A stretch of DNA of 64,000 nucleotides from Devosia sp. 2618 (GCF_040546815.1 NZ_JBEPOO010000001.1:4030001-4094000), one strand, 5' to 3'. Counted from the stretch's first letter, positions 16,466-25,720 are shown. The notes: generated by a model from the letters alone, not told the origin. Numbers and translations are program-made.

Positions 16466-17521
16466 TTAGTCAATGCGCAGGCCAGTTGCCGCGTCGAACA
16501 GATGCGTGGTTCCGGCAATCGGTGCAAGAAGAAGTTTGTCGCCGGGTCCAGCGGTAACCCGCTCGCGCAGGGCGATCATCACTTCGTTTCCGGCGAGCCG
16601 CGTCACGATCTGCGTTTCGGCGCCGGTCGGTTCGACGGTGAGGATTTCGGCAGGAACGCCAGCGTCTGAAATGGCAAAATGTTCGGGGCGAATACCGAGC
16701 ATGACGTCGCGCGGGGCGGTTGTCGTCTGGTGCGATCCGAGCGGGAATACGGTGCCATCGGCGGCCACAAAACCGTCCGCGGTCTGCGTGCCGGTGAAAA
16801 GGTTCATGGCGGGGGAGCCAATGAAGCCTGCGACGAAGAGGTTTGCCGGGCGGTCATAGAGTTCGAGCGGGGTGCCGATCTGCTCGATGATGCCGTCATG
16901 CATGACGACGATGCGATCGGCCATGGTCATGGCTTCGATCTGGTCATGGGTGACATAGACGGTCGTGGTCTTGAGGCGGGCGTGGTTTTGCTTGATCTCG
17001 CTACGCATCTGCACGCGCAGCTTGGCATCAAGATTGGACAGCGGCTCGTCAAACAGGAACACGGCGGGACTGCGCACGATGGCGCGACCCATGGCGACGC
17101 GCTGACGCTGGCCGCCGGAGAGCTCCTTGGGCAGACGATCGAGATAGGGCGTGAGGCCCAGGATATTGGCCGCGCGGGCGACGCGTTCCTGCCGTTCTTC
17201 GCGCGACATGCCTTTGAGGCGCAGCGCGAAGGTCATGTTCTGCTCGACCGTCATATGCGGATAGAGCGCATAGGACTGGAACACCATGGCGATGTCGCGG
17301 TCCTTGGGGGCGAGGTCGTTGATGACCTGGCCGGCAATGGAAATCTCGCCGCTGCTGATTTCCTCAAGGCCCGCGATCATGCGCAGCAGGGTGGACTTGC
17401 CGCAGCCGGATGGTCCGACCAGCACCAGGAACTCGCCGTCGCGGATGTCGACCGACACGCCCTTGAGCACCTCGAGCTTGTTGTAGACCTTGCGCACGTC
17501 GCTGATCGTGACTGCACCCAT
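16466..17521 (-). CDS. Sugar ABC transporter ATP-binding protein, UgpC/MsmK type
   Basis: CUT1-family ATPase of 351 aa. ATG 17521 is preferred because GGAGAA lies 8 bases upstream, whereas the in-frame ATG at 17536 has no SD sequence. Walker A is GPSGCGKST (36-44), the signature is LSGGQRQRVAMGRA, Walker B is VFLFDEPLSNLDAKLR, followed by the H-loop THDQ. A C-terminal OB-like TOBE domain is present (VMLGIRPEH, PTGAETQIV). No other ATPase is encoded near the CUT1 permeases 23546-25362, so it probably energises them from the divergent operon. Confidence 0.92.
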   Translation of the reverse strand: MGAVTISDVRKVYNKLEVLKGVSVDIRDGEFLVLVGPSGCGKSTLLRMIAGLEEISSGEISIAGQVINDLAPKDRDIAMVFQSYALYPHMTVEQNMTFALRLKGMSREERQERVARAANILGLTPYLDRLPKELSGGQRQRVAMGRAIVRSPAVFLFDEPLSNLDAKLRVQMRSEIKQNHARLKTTTVYVTHDQIEAMTMADRIVVMHDGIIEQIGTPLELYDRPANLFVAGFIGSPAMNLFTGTQTADGFVAADGTVFPLGSHQTTTAPRDVMLGIRPEHFAISDAGVPAEILTVEPTGAETQIVTRLAGNEVMIALRERVTAGPGDKLLLAPIAGTTHLFDAATGLRID

Positions 17522-17544
17522 CGTGTCGTTCTCCAAAGGCTGAA

Positions 17545-18291
17545 CTAGTAAGTGGCGCGGCCGCCGGACAAGTCGAATACCGAGGCAGTCGTGAAGCTGT
17601 TTTCGCGGCTCACCAACCAGCCGACCATGCTGGCGGCTTCGTCGACTTCGAGGAAACGGCCACGCGGAATACGGCTCAGCATGTAGTCGATGAATTCGGG
17701 CTTGAGCTCATCGAGAATGCGGGTCTTGGCGGTCGCCGGGGTGATGGCGTTGACGGCGATGTCGTGCTTGGCAAGTTCCTTGCCCAGCGCCTTGGTCATG
17801 GCAATGACGCCGCCTTTGGCTGCGGCATAGGCGGAGGCGTTCGGATTGCCCTCCTTGCCGGCGATGGAGGCGATGTTGACGATGCGGCCGTAATTGGAGG
17901 CCTTCATGTAGGGCACGACGGCACGGTTGACGTAGAAGGTGCCGTTGAGGTCGATATCGATGACCCGGCGCCATTCGTCAGGATCGTATTCGTCGAGCGG
18001 CGCATTCTTGCCGGCGATACCAGCCGAGTGCACCAGAATTTCGATGCCACCATGGCTTTTGGCGACCGATGCTGCTGCAGCAGCGACGGCGTCGCAATCG
18101 GCGACATCGACGACCACGACCGAGGCGGCTTCGCCGAGCTTGGCCTTCGCAGCGGCGAGAACCTTGGCGTCAATGTCCCAGAGGCTGACGCGGGCGCCGG
18201 AGGCGACCAGACGGGCGGCAATGGCCAGGCCAATGCCCTGTCCACCACCGGTGATGATGGCGGTCTGGTTGTTGAGATCGTAGGAAATCAT
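17545..18291 (-). CDS. SDR-family sugar dehydrogenase
   Basis: Classical short-chain dehydrogenase of 248 aa. The NAD(P) site is TGGGQGIG (14-21), an Asn lies near 116 (IDIDLNGT), and the catalytic residues are Ser142, Tyr155 and Lys159 (SAYAAAKGG). Asp39 in LWDID after strand 2 favours NAD over NADP. Its partner is a lactonase gene overlapping by 4 bp, so the pair probably oxidises an aldose at C1 to a lactone and hydrolyses it, as in oxidative L-fucose and L-rhamnose pathways. It could equally act at a later keto-deoxy acid step. Exact substrate unknown. Confidence 0.88.
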   Translation of the reverse strand: MISYDLNNQTAIITGGGQGIGLAIAARLVASGARVSLWDIDAKVLAAAKAKLGEAASVVVVDVADCDAVAAAAASVAKSHGGIEILVHSAGIAGKNAPLDEYDPDEWRRVIDIDLNGTFYVNRAVVPYMKASNYGRIVNIASIAGKEGNPNASAYAAAKGGVIAMTKALGKELAKHDIAVNAITPATAKTRILDELKPEFIDYMLSRIPRGRFLEVDEAASMVGWLVSRENSFTTASVFDLSGGRATY

Positions 18292-19220
18292 GGATTTTCG
18301 CCCAGTTGAAGGCCGGTGATGCCATAGAAGCGAGCGGCATTGCCCGCAAATAGCGCCAGCGATTGATCGTCGGTCAGGTCGGCAAAGGTTCGTCTAAAGC
18401 TCTCGTAAGTCTGCCCGAAACTGGCGTGCTGTGTCACCACCGGATGGTCACTTGCCAGCATGCATCTTTGCGGTCCGAAAGCATCAAGGCAGGTCAGGGA
18501 CACATCGCGCAGGCTGGCCTCGGTCCAGTTCGGATCATAGGCCACGAGGTCCGATATCTTGAGCACAAGGTTTGGCGCGCGGGCCAGAGCCTTCAGCCCC
18601 TTGGCCCAGTCGCTCATGCCGTCTGGTGTGCGGTCAAACGGGGAACCGCAATGGTTGAGCGCGAAGGCGGTGTCCGGGAAATCTGCGAGCAGGTCGAGTG
18701 CGTCTTGCACCTGCCAGGGCGAGATGAGCAGATCAAAGGATAGCCCGTGTCGGCCAAGCGCCGCCATGCCACGACGCCAGTTGGCATCGGCCATGCGATG
18801 CCGGTCCAGGACGGCTGAGCGGTCTGGGTCCGGATGCCAGCTCATGATCTGGCGAATGCCGGCCACGCGACCATGGGTGGCCATGGATTCGAGCAACGGC
18901 TCCACATCGGGATCGGCGAGGTCGGCAAAGCCGACATAGCGCGCGGCAATGCCGGACGGACGGGACAGGCTATCGAGCCAGGCGATTTCCCCGAGCGGAT
19001 CGGTTGCATCCCAATTGGCTTCGATATGCACGCTGGCAACGACATTATAGCCGCTGGTATCGCGCAGATAATCGTCCGGCAGGCAGCTGCGCGCCAGCAC
19101 GGGGTCCTGCTGGCCTCGCAGCCACGGATGTCTATCCAGCGCCCGATCCCAGAGATGATGGTGGGCGTCCACGATTGGTCCGCAATAAAGACCGTCGCTG
19201 TCGCGCAATGTGCTCATCAT
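18288..19220 (-). CDS. Amidohydrolase-family sugar lactonase (L-fuconolactonase/L-rhamnonolactonase-like)
   Basis: A 310-aa TIM-barrel hydrolase of the COG3618 type. The N-terminal metal motif is VDAHHHLWD (18-25), then YVGFADLAD, FALNHCGSP and the late ASDHPV with the catalytic Asp. Members open sugar-acid lactones such as L-fucono-, L-rhamnono- or D-galactarolactone. It overlaps the glycosidase-like gene upstream and the SDR gene downstream by 4 bp each (ATGA), so the three are translationally coupled. The mutarotase and the oxidative enzymes in the locus support a 6-deoxy-aldose, but the sequence does not prove which. Confidence 0.85.
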   Translation of the reverse strand: MMSTLRDSDGLYCGPIVDAHHHLWDRALDRHPWLRGQQDPVLARSCLPDDYLRDTSGYNVVASVHIEANWDATDPLGEIAWLDSLSRPSGIAARYVGFADLADPDVEPLLESMATHGRVAGIRQIMSWHPDPDRSAVLDRHRMADANWRRGMAALGRHGLSFDLLISPWQVQDALDLLADFPDTAFALNHCGSPFDRTPDGMSDWAKGLKALARAPNLVLKISDLVAYDPNWTEASLRDVSLTCLDAFGPQRCMLASDHPVVTQHASFGQTYESFRRTFADLTDDQSLALFAGNAARFYGITGLQLGENP

Positions 19221-20818
19221 CGACCCATATATACGCGGCGAGCGATCTGCTCGGCCAGTGTCAGCCAGCGGCGCGCAATGGCGTCGGCGCTTGCCGTTGC
19301 GGCAGTCAGGGCTTCGTTCTGCAGCGCCGCCAGCCGGTCTGCGGGCAAAGTGGCGGACGCGTCGAGTTCTGCGGCGATGGCAAGGAAACGGTCGGCGGCG
19401 TGGTCGCCGCCCAGTCTCGGGGCGAGTTCTGTTGCGACGAAATCGTCCCAGCGCAGTTCCGGGTTCCAGGTGAAGCGGGCAAAGGCCAGATAGCTCAGTT
19501 CCACGGTGGCGCTATAGTCGGAGGCCTCGCCCCAGACCGTCAGGCCCTGCATGCCCAGCTGTTTGCCGCGGCTGGCCATATCGGCGAAGTCGCGCCCGTT
19601 AAAGGCATAGCGCTCGGTGCGATTGTCGCCATTCCATTGGCTGGCAAATTGGCAACGCAAGACGTTGGGTTGGGTCGGCAGCGTGGCGACATAGTTGGGG
19701 TCGAGTTCGCTGCGCAGCCGCTTCCAATAGCTGCGATTGGCGGTGTGCTGATAGAGTGCGCCCTGCGGCAGCGTGGACTGGGCCGAAGTTGCGACCGGGT
19801 CCAGCAGATTGTCCCACTGCATTTCGCAATAGATCCAGAGGTCGGGGCGCTTGGCTTTAGCCGCCGCATAGAGCCGGGGGAAATTGATGGCCATGTCGGT
19901 GTGGGACCAGGAATCGCCATGTGCGTCATCGCGACGGGCGGCCTCTTCGTCATTGTCCCGACGGGCGCGGCAGCGGTCGCAGTCGCAAACGCCGTAGTCG
20001 CCGCTTTCGATATTGATGCCACCGATCTCGAAGGTTTCGGCCAGCCATGAGACGGCTTCTTCCATCCAGTCCATGGTTTCAGGCGCGCTGGGGCAGGCGC
20101 TCATCGTGTAGTCGGAATGGGGGAAGTTGAGCCGGAAGGCGAGATCGGCGATCTGGAAGCCGACATCCTTGGTCATCTTGGCGGCGTGCTGCGGATTTTC
20201 TTTCAGCCAGGTCGAGAGGTTGTAGCGGTGATCGCCCTCCCAATAGACGCCGCCATAGGCGCCAATGGCGATGCCGGGAATGATGCGCACGCCGCGCTCA
20301 TTGGCATATCGACACAGCTGTTGCGCGGCTTCGATGCCGCCATGGCTGTTGCGCAGGAAGCCGTAGATGATGATGCCCCCGACGCGATTGCGCGAGCAGA
20401 AGTCCACCAGCTTTTCGTAGTCCGCCAAAAAGCCGCCGGGCGGTTTCTGGTAGGGATTGAAGACGCCGATTTCCTGATGGCCGATCTGGGAAAGCTCCCA
20501 GTTGGTGGAGTGGTCCCAGGTCCAAAATGAGCGATAGGCCATGCCGGGCGCGCCAGTGATTGGGGCCTTAGACAGGGCTGAGAGGTCATGATCGGTGGCA
20601 ATGCGTTCGATGAGTTCTTCGACGCCGTAGATCACACCCGAAAACGGTCCGCCGCGCACCTCGATGACGTCGCCCTTGGCGCTGATGACATGGGCGCCTT
20701 CGGCCAGCGAAGCGTCCAGCACCAAGCTTATGGCTCGCGTCGCAAGCGGGGTGTTTGCCAGAGCGTCGCGCAGGCGTTTGGCCGCATGGGGGTGCTCAAT
20801 TGCGCCATCAATCGTCAT
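19217..20818 (-). CDS. Glycoside hydrolase-like protein (hexosaminidase/alpha-glucuronidase-like fold)
   Basis: A 533-aa cytosolic protein with no signal peptide. The N-terminal part (SLVLDASLAEGAHVISAKG, GVIYGVEELIERI) matches the small alpha/beta domain that precedes the barrel in GH20 and GH67-type glycosidases. The barrel then follows, with IESGDYGVCDCDRCRARR, where three cysteines (C-x-C-x2-C) resemble DUF4838-type proteins. I cannot place it in a named GH family or identify catalytic acids with confidence. It leads the minus-strand sugar operon, divergent from a Gfo/Idh/MocA gene. It may cleave an imported oligosaccharide inside the cell (inference). Confidence 0.6.
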   Translation of the reverse strand: MTIDGAIEHPHAAKRLRDALANTPLATRAISLVLDASLAEGAHVISAKGDVIEVRGGPFSGVIYGVEELIERIATDHDLSALSKAPITGAPGMAYRSFWTWDHSTNWELSQIGHQEIGVFNPYQKPPGGFLADYEKLVDFCSRNRVGGIIIYGFLRNSHGGIEAAQQLCRYANERGVRIIPGIAIGAYGGVYWEGDHRYNLSTWLKENPQHAAKMTKDVGFQIADLAFRLNFPHSDYTMSACPSAPETMDWMEEAVSWLAETFEIGGINIESGDYGVCDCDRCRARRDNDEEAARRDDAHGDSWSHTDMAINFPRLYAAAKAKRPDLWIYCEMQWDNLLDPVATSAQSTLPQGALYQHTANRSYWKRLRSELDPNYVATLPTQPNVLRCQFASQWNGDNRTERYAFNGRDFADMASRGKQLGMQGLTVWGEASDYSATVELSYLAFARFTWNPELRWDDFVATELAPRLGGDHAADRFLAIAAELDASATLPADRLAALQNEALTAATASADAIARRWLTLAEQIARRVYMGR

Positions 20819-20864
20819 AGGGCGGGGTCCATCTCCTCAGATTGACAGAGTAGAGCAGCAGGAC

Positions 20865-20905
20865 TATCAAATATCAACATCAATTTTTGCTGGTGATAAT
20901 TGATG
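20865..20905. promoter_or_regulatory. Divergent promoter/operator region of the sugar locus
   Basis: AT-rich block in the 117-bp gap between two divergent operons. It holds TATCAAATATCAACATCAA (20865-20883), which closely matches TATCATATATAAAATCAA upstream of the IclR gene (26673-26690). It also holds exact 8-bp inverted arms CATCAATT (20878-20885) and AATTGATG (20898-20905) with a 12-base spacer. Probably the binding site of the locus IclR regulator. Confidence 0.5.
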
Positions 20906-20935
20906 ATGGTCCCCAGCACACCCTTCGGAGTGTTC

Positions 20936-22015
20936 ATGTCAGCGGAAATCCACCCCAATCTCGCCGGTTTGCAGCAGACCTGGCCGATGCCGAGCGCGCC
21001 GCGGCCGATCACCATATTGGGGGCGGGCGGCATTGTTCGGGATGGGCATCTGCCAGCCTATCGCAAAATGAATTTGCCCGTCGCGGGCATCTTTGACGTA
21101 AACCCGGAAACGGCACGCAAGCTGGCGGCTGACTTCGGCGTTTCAGTCGTGCACGCAACGCTGGAAGAGGCGCTGGCTGCATGCGGTACGGATGGCATTT
21201 TTGATCTGGCGCTGCCGCCGGCGGCAATCCTCTCGACAGTCGAACAATTGCCGCACAATAGCGTGGCGCTGATCCAGAAGCCGTTGGGTCCGGATGGCGC
21301 TACGGCGCGCAAGATCGTCTCGGCGCTCGATGCCCGCTCGGTTACTGCCGCGACCAATTTCCAGCTGCGCTTTACCCCGTCGATGCTGGCCATTCGCGAC
21401 GCTGTGCGCAAAGGTCTGCTCGGCGACGTGGTGGATGTCGAGGTGCGGCTCGCGGTCTATATGCCGTGGGAATTGTGGTCGTTCATCCCGCATCTCGATG
21501 CGGTGGAAATCCCGCTGCACTCGATCCACTATCTCGACTGGATCCGCTCCTTGCTGGGTGAGCCGGAAAGCGTTTACGCCAAGGCGGTCAAGCATCCGCG
21601 CTATCCGACTTTGGCCGATGCGCGATCCAGCATCATTCTGGACTATGGCGACCGGGTGCGCTGCGCCCTGTCGCTCAACCACACCTACAATTATGGCCCC
21701 GAACATGTCGAAGCGACGATCCGGGTCGAGGGCAGCAAGGGCGCGGCGCATCTGACCGTCGGCTATCTGATCGACTACATCAAACCCGTTCCCGAAAAGC
21801 TCGAATTCATCACCGAAGGCGGCACCTGGACTGAGCTGCCGCTGCAGGGCGAGCGCGTGCCAGACGCGTTCGGATTCGTCATGGCAAATCTACAGCGTTA
21901 CGCGGCGGGCGAGGACACGGTGCTCGATACCGATGTGCACGACTCGGTGCGGACGATGGCGCTGGTCGATGCTGCGCTCAAGTCCAGCAGGCTGGGCGGC
22001 GTGGTGCCGGAATAA
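20936..22015 (+). CDS. Gfo/Idh/MocA-family oxidoreductase
   Basis: A 359-aa NAD(P)-dependent sugar dehydrogenase-like enzyme. The start at ATG 20936 is favoured by GGAG 7 bases upstream; an in-frame ATG at 20900 lacks a site. The Rossmann motif is LGAGGIVRDGHLP, followed by AGIFDVNPETA. The usual EKP triad reads IQKPLG, with Gln replacing Glu, and the C-terminal catalytic region has HSIHYLDWIRSLLG. Members oxidise or reduce sugars, inositols or cyclic polyols. It begins the plus-strand half of the sugar locus, ahead of the CUT1 transporter. Substrate unknown. Confidence 0.88.
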   Translation: MSAEIHPNLAGLQQTWPMPSAPRPITILGAGGIVRDGHLPAYRKMNLPVAGIFDVNPETARKLAADFGVSVVHATLEEALAACGTDGIFDLALPPAAILSTVEQLPHNSVALIQKPLGPDGATARKIVSALDARSVTAATNFQLRFTPSMLAIRDAVRKGLLGDVVDVEVRLAVYMPWELWSFIPHLDAVEIPLHSIHYLDWIRSLLGEPESVYAKAVKHPRYPTLADARSSIILDYGDRVRCALSLNHTYNYGPEHVEATIRVEGSKGAAHLTVGYLIDYIKPVPEKLEFITEGGTWTELPLQGERVPDAFGFVMANLQRYAAGEDTVLDTDVHDSVRTMALVDAALKSSRLGGVVPE

Positions 22016-22185
22016 TCGCGATTCTGATTTCGTATAAGAAATTACACTTTCATAAGTCAAAGTTCTCGTGCTAGCGTTTTGAGGTGGAGTTGGGCCGGAG
22101 TGGGATTGGCCTTGCTCGATGACGAGGGAAGTCGCGCCGCCGTAGCCGAGGGGCAGGGGCCGACTGCAAAGGAAGGGAAGCGGAC

Positions 22186-23487
22186 ATGACGACAGTTTTG
22201 AATTTCGCGACGATGCGTCGGCAGCTGCAAGCTGGCTGCGCGGCGGTCGTGCTTGGTGTCGCGGCGCTCGGCGCGCCGGTTTTTGCGCAGGACGTGACGA
22301 CGATCAAGGTCTTGAACTGGCAGCCGGGCGGTCCCGAATATTGGGCAGCGCTGGTGGCAGCCTTCGAGGCTGAGAACCCCGATATCAAGGTCGCGCTCGA
22401 GACAGTGCCCTTCGATCGCTACCCTGAAGTGCAGGGGCCTTACATCACCACCAAGAGTGGCCCGGATGTGATGGAGAACAATGGCGGGCTCGAATTGTTC
22501 GACCGCCGCTCCGCCTATCTGGCGCTACCACCAGAGGTAATGGCTGCAGGTGATGATCTCATCACGCATAGCGGCGGTTGCCTCAATTTCGATCCGACCC
22601 AGGCCTGCTACGGACTGCCCTTCGGCTATCAGGGCAACGTCATGTATTACAACAAGGCCGTGCTGACCGAGGCTGGCCTCGATGCTGCAAATCCACCCAC
22701 GACGTGGGACGAAATGGATGCCGCCTGCAAGGCAGTCCAAGCCATCGGCAAGACCTGCCTCGCGCATGGCATGACGGGCGTGTTCCCGGCCTATTGGAAC
22801 TTCCCCGAGATCGCGCGCAACTACCTGACCGAAGACGATATGCGCGCCATTCTGGCCGGCGACATGCCGTGGACTGATCCAAAGATGATCAGCATTCTGG
22901 AAGCCATGGCATCGATCGGTGAGCGCGGCTGGATCAACTCCAACTCGCCCTCGATCAGCATGCTGCCCGATGGCGCCGATATCTTCTCGAGCGGCAATGC
23001 AGCGTTCGCCAGCACCATCATTGCAGACGCGGTCAACTGGCAGGCTTTTGGCACTGCTCTGGGCGACGAAAATGTTGGCGCCATGCGCTGGCCAATGCTG
23101 GTTCCCGACGCGCCGCTCGCCAAGAGCTTCTCGGGTGTCGAAAGCTCGGTGTTCGGCGTCAGCTCGTGGACCGACAAGCAGGAAGCATCGCTTAAGTTCG
23201 TCAAGTTCATTGCCGGCGTTGAAAACGGCAATCTGCTGACTTCGCTGGGTGGCGGCATTGCGCTCAACAAGAATGTCGATCCCAACCTGATCCCCAAGTC
23301 GCAGGCGCTGGCTCAGATCCGCGAAATCATCAAGACGCCAACCCTGCATGTGGGCGTGTTGCTGAGCGGTCAGGAAGCCGATGCGCTTGGTCGCGGCTGG
23401 CAGGAGGTGACCCTCGGTCGCCTGAGCGTTGCTGACTGGGCCGCGCGCCTCCAGATCGCGCTCGAAGAAAGCCCCGGCAAGAACTGA
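22186..23487 (+). CDS. CUT1 sugar ABC transporter, substrate-binding protein
   Basis: A 433-aa family 1 extracellular solute-binding protein. A signal peptide ends at APVFAQ-D (about residue 35). The mature start TIKVLNWQPGGPEYWAALVAAFEAENPDIKV is typical of oligosaccharide or polyol binders. The C-terminal region KFVKFIAGVENGN matches the family. The start is supported by GAAGGGAAG 5 bases upstream. It is followed by two permeases in the standard order. The ligand cannot be read from the sequence; the enzymes in the locus suggest a deoxy-sugar glycoside or aldose. Confidence 0.9.
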   Translation: MTTVLNFATMRRQLQAGCAAVVLGVAALGAPVFAQDVTTIKVLNWQPGGPEYWAALVAAFEAENPDIKVALETVPFDRYPEVQGPYITTKSGPDVMENNGGLELFDRRSAYLALPPEVMAAGDDLITHSGGCLNFDPTQACYGLPFGYQGNVMYYNKAVLTEAGLDAANPPTTWDEMDAACKAVQAIGKTCLAHGMTGVFPAYWNFPEIARNYLTEDDMRAILAGDMPWTDPKMISILEAMASIGERGWINSNSPSISMLPDGADIFSSGNAAFASTIIADAVNWQAFGTALGDENVGAMRWPMLVPDAPLAKSFSGVESSVFGVSSWTDKQEASLKFVKFIAGVENGNLLTSLGGGIALNKNVDPNLIPKSQALAQIREIIKTPTLHVGVLLSGQEADALGRGWQEVTLGRLSVADWAARLQIALEESPGKN

Positions 23488-23545
23488 TTGCCCAATCGCG
23501 GGGTGGCTTTGGTCACCCCGCACCAATCATCTGCAAGGCAGGATC

Positions 23546-24487
23546 ATGAGTTCTCCGGACATCGTCACACCCCGGGCCGCGTCTATCGCGCCCAAGAAGC
23601 GTCGCGGCCTGTTGCGGCCCAATACGCTGCTGATCATTGCCTTGGTCCTGCCCGGCCTGTTGCTGGCTGTGCTGTTCAAGCTGGTGCCGCTGATCCGCGC
23701 CTTCTGGCTAAGCCTGTTGCAAACGCGCGGCTTTGAAGAGCCGACATTTGCGTGGTTCGCCAACTACCAATCCATGCTGCGCGACCCTGTGTTCGCTCAG
23801 TCATTCAAGAACGCCGCGATGGTGTTCGTCACGCTGCCGGTATGGATTTTCCTGCCGCTGGTGATTGCGCTGCTGCTGTTTCAGCGCACGCCGGGCTGGA
23901 AGCTGTTCCGCGCCGTTTATTTCCTGCCCTACATGATCGCGCCTGTCGTGGTCGGCATCATGTTCCGTCAGATTCTGTCGCCCGAAGGTCCGCTCAACGC
24001 GTTCCTGATCGGCATTGGTTTGGGCCCGCTCGCCATCGAATGGCTCAACGGGCCGACCAGCGCGCTGTTTTCGCTGACGGCTGTGGCGCTCTGGGCCTTC
24101 TTTGGTCTGGGCGTGCTGACCTATCTCTCCGGTCTCGCTACGGTACCACAGGATGTTGTCGAGGCGGCGCGGCTTGATGGCGCCGGGTTCTGGCGCCTGC
24201 TGGTGAGCATTGCCATGCCGCTGATCAAGCCGGTGATCGGCTATTGGACGGTGCTGTGCATGTCGAGCATGCTGATCTGGATGTTCCCGCTGATCTACGC
24301 ATTGACGCGTGGCGGGCCAGGCAGCGCGACCATGCTGCCCGAATATCTGGTGTTCATCACCACGTTCGAATTCCTCAATCGCGGCAAGGGTGCGGCCATC
24401 GGCATGGCGCTGTTCGTCTTCGCCGCTCTGGTGTCGGCCTTCGTGGTCCGCCGCATGTATCTCGAAGGCAAGGGGCGATCATCATGA
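23546..24487 (+). CDS. CUT1 sugar ABC transporter permease 1 (MalF/UgpA type)
   Basis: A 313-aa permease with six membrane helices. The ATP-binding-protein contact loop is EAARLDGAGFWRLLVSIAMPLIKP (around 208-232), the EAA motif of importers. The start is ATG 23546 (MSSPDIVTPR), with AAGGCAGG 4 bases upstream; the open frame extends further but without support. Its stop overlaps the next permease start by 4 bp. It forms the heterodimer with 24484-25362; the ATPase is 16466-17521. Confidence 0.9.
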   Translation: MSSPDIVTPRAASIAPKKRRGLLRPNTLLIIALVLPGLLLAVLFKLVPLIRAFWLSLLQTRGFEEPTFAWFANYQSMLRDPVFAQSFKNAAMVFVTLPVWIFLPLVIALLLFQRTPGWKLFRAVYFLPYMIAPVVVGIMFRQILSPEGPLNAFLIGIGLGPLAIEWLNGPTSALFSLTAVALWAFFGLGVLTYLSGLATVPQDVVEAARLDGAGFWRLLVSIAMPLIKPVIGYWTVLCMSSMLIWMFPLIYALTRGGPGSATMLPEYLVFITTFEFLNRGKGAAIGMALFVFAALVSAFVVRRMYLEGKGRSS

Positions 24488-25362
24488 GCGTGACCGCACA
24501 AATGATCGATCACACCAGTCGCTCAAGGGCGCGCAGCATCGTCAAGCGCGGACTGGCCAAATGGCTAGTGACCTTCGCGCTGGTGGTCGTTGCCGTTGCC
24601 GCGCTTTATCCACTGCTGTTCACCATCATCAACTCGATGAAGTCGCGTGTCGGCTATGCGCAGAACCCGCTGGGCCTGCCGCTCGACATCACGTTCGAGA
24701 ACTATTTCGACACCTTCAACCGGATGAATGTGCCACGTCTGCTGTTCAACAGCATCATCACCACAACCGGTGGTCTGCTGCTGTCGACGGTGGCTGCTCT
24801 GTTCATTGCCTATGCGGTGACCAAACTGCGGATGCGCGGTGGCAATCTCTTGTTCCTGTTCATCATTTCGATGCTGGTCATTCCGAGCCAGGTGGTCATC
24901 TATCCGCTCTACGAGACCATTCTGGGCCTTGGGTTTGGTGGCACCTATCAGGGTCTGATCCTCGCCTATGCAGCCTTCGGTCTACCGATGAGCACCTATC
25001 TGCTGGTGGCCTATTTCCGGGCTATCCCTGACGAGTTGATCGAAGCCGCGCGACTCGATGGTGCGGGCGACATGCGCATCCTGTTTCAGGTTTTGCTGCC
25101 GATTTCGACCCCGGCCATTGCGGCGCTGTCGATCCTCAACTTCGTCTGGATGTGGAACGATCTGCTGCTGCCGCTGGTCATCATGGGCGGGTCAGACAAG
25201 ACCACGCTGATGGTGGGTGTGGCTTTGCTATCGGGTCAGTATGATGTGTCGATCCCGTTGATCAGCGCCGGTTTGATCATCGCGCTGTTGCCGGTAATGC
25301 TGGTCTATTTCCTGTTCCAGCGGCAGATCCTGAACGGCGCAATTGCTGGGGCCGTGCGATGA
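24484..25362 (+). CDS. CUT1 sugar ABC transporter permease 2 (MalG/UgpE type)
   Basis: A 292-aa permease. The start at ATG 24484 overlaps the previous stop (ATGA). It has six helices and the EAA loop IEAARLDGAGDMRILFQVLLP. The C-terminal region LSILNFVWMWNDLLLPLVIM is characteristic of MalG-type subunits. Its stop overlaps the mutarotase gene by 4 bp, so transporter and mutarotase are coupled. Confidence 0.9.
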   Translation: MSVTAQMIDHTSRSRARSIVKRGLAKWLVTFALVVVAVAALYPLLFTIINSMKSRVGYAQNPLGLPLDITFENYFDTFNRMNVPRLLFNSIITTTGGLLLSTVAALFIAYAVTKLRMRGGNLLFLFIISMLVIPSQVVIYPLYETILGLGFGGTYQGLILAYAAFGLPMSTYLLVAYFRAIPDELIEAARLDGAGDMRILFQVLLPISTPAIAALSILNFVWMWNDLLLPLVIMGGSDKTTLMVGVALLSGQYDVSIPLISAGLIIALLPVMLVYFLFQRQILNGAIAGAVR

Positions 25363-25709
25363 GCGACACGGGGCCAGCCGCGCCGATCCTTTACATCTAT
25401 CGCCTGAAGCCGGGCATGGGTGCGGAGTATGATCGGCTGCATCAGGCGGTCTGGCCGGACCTGCTCGCGCTGCTCGATGAGGCGGGGATTTACGATTACC
25501 AGATCTGGCGACACGCCGAGATTGTGGTCGCACGAATGCGAACACGTGATGGGTTCGATCATGCGCAGGCAGTAACAGGTGCTAGCGCTGTTCAGGCGCG
25601 CTGGACGGCGGCGCTCCGGCATGTGTTTGCCGAGATTGCCGACAAAAACGGCGAGCCGCTTTGGCTCACCGAAGTGTTCAGCCATCGACCCGCCGAGCAG
25701 GTGCGGTGA
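25359..25709 (+). CDS. L-rhamnose mutarotase-family protein
   Basis: A 116-aa alpha/beta ferredoxin-like protein of the RhaM/COG3254 family, which interconverts anomers of L-rhamnose and related aldoses. Matching features are the N-terminal strand ILYIYRLKPGMGAEYDRLHQAVWPDLLALLDEAGI (family pattern H-x2-WP-E/D-L near residues 30-36), YDYQIW, and the C-terminal PLWLTEVF. Translation is coupled to the permease by a 4-bp overlap. The transported sugar is therefore probably a free aldose whose anomeric form matters, or becomes one after hydrolysis. Confidence 0.85.
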   Translation: MSDTGPAAPILYIYRLKPGMGAEYDRLHQAVWPDLLALLDEAGIYDYQIWRHAEIVVARMRTRDGFDHAQAVTGASAVQARWTAALRHVFAEIADKNGEPLWLTEVFSHRPAEQVR

Positions 25710-25720
25710 TGCAGCCTCAA

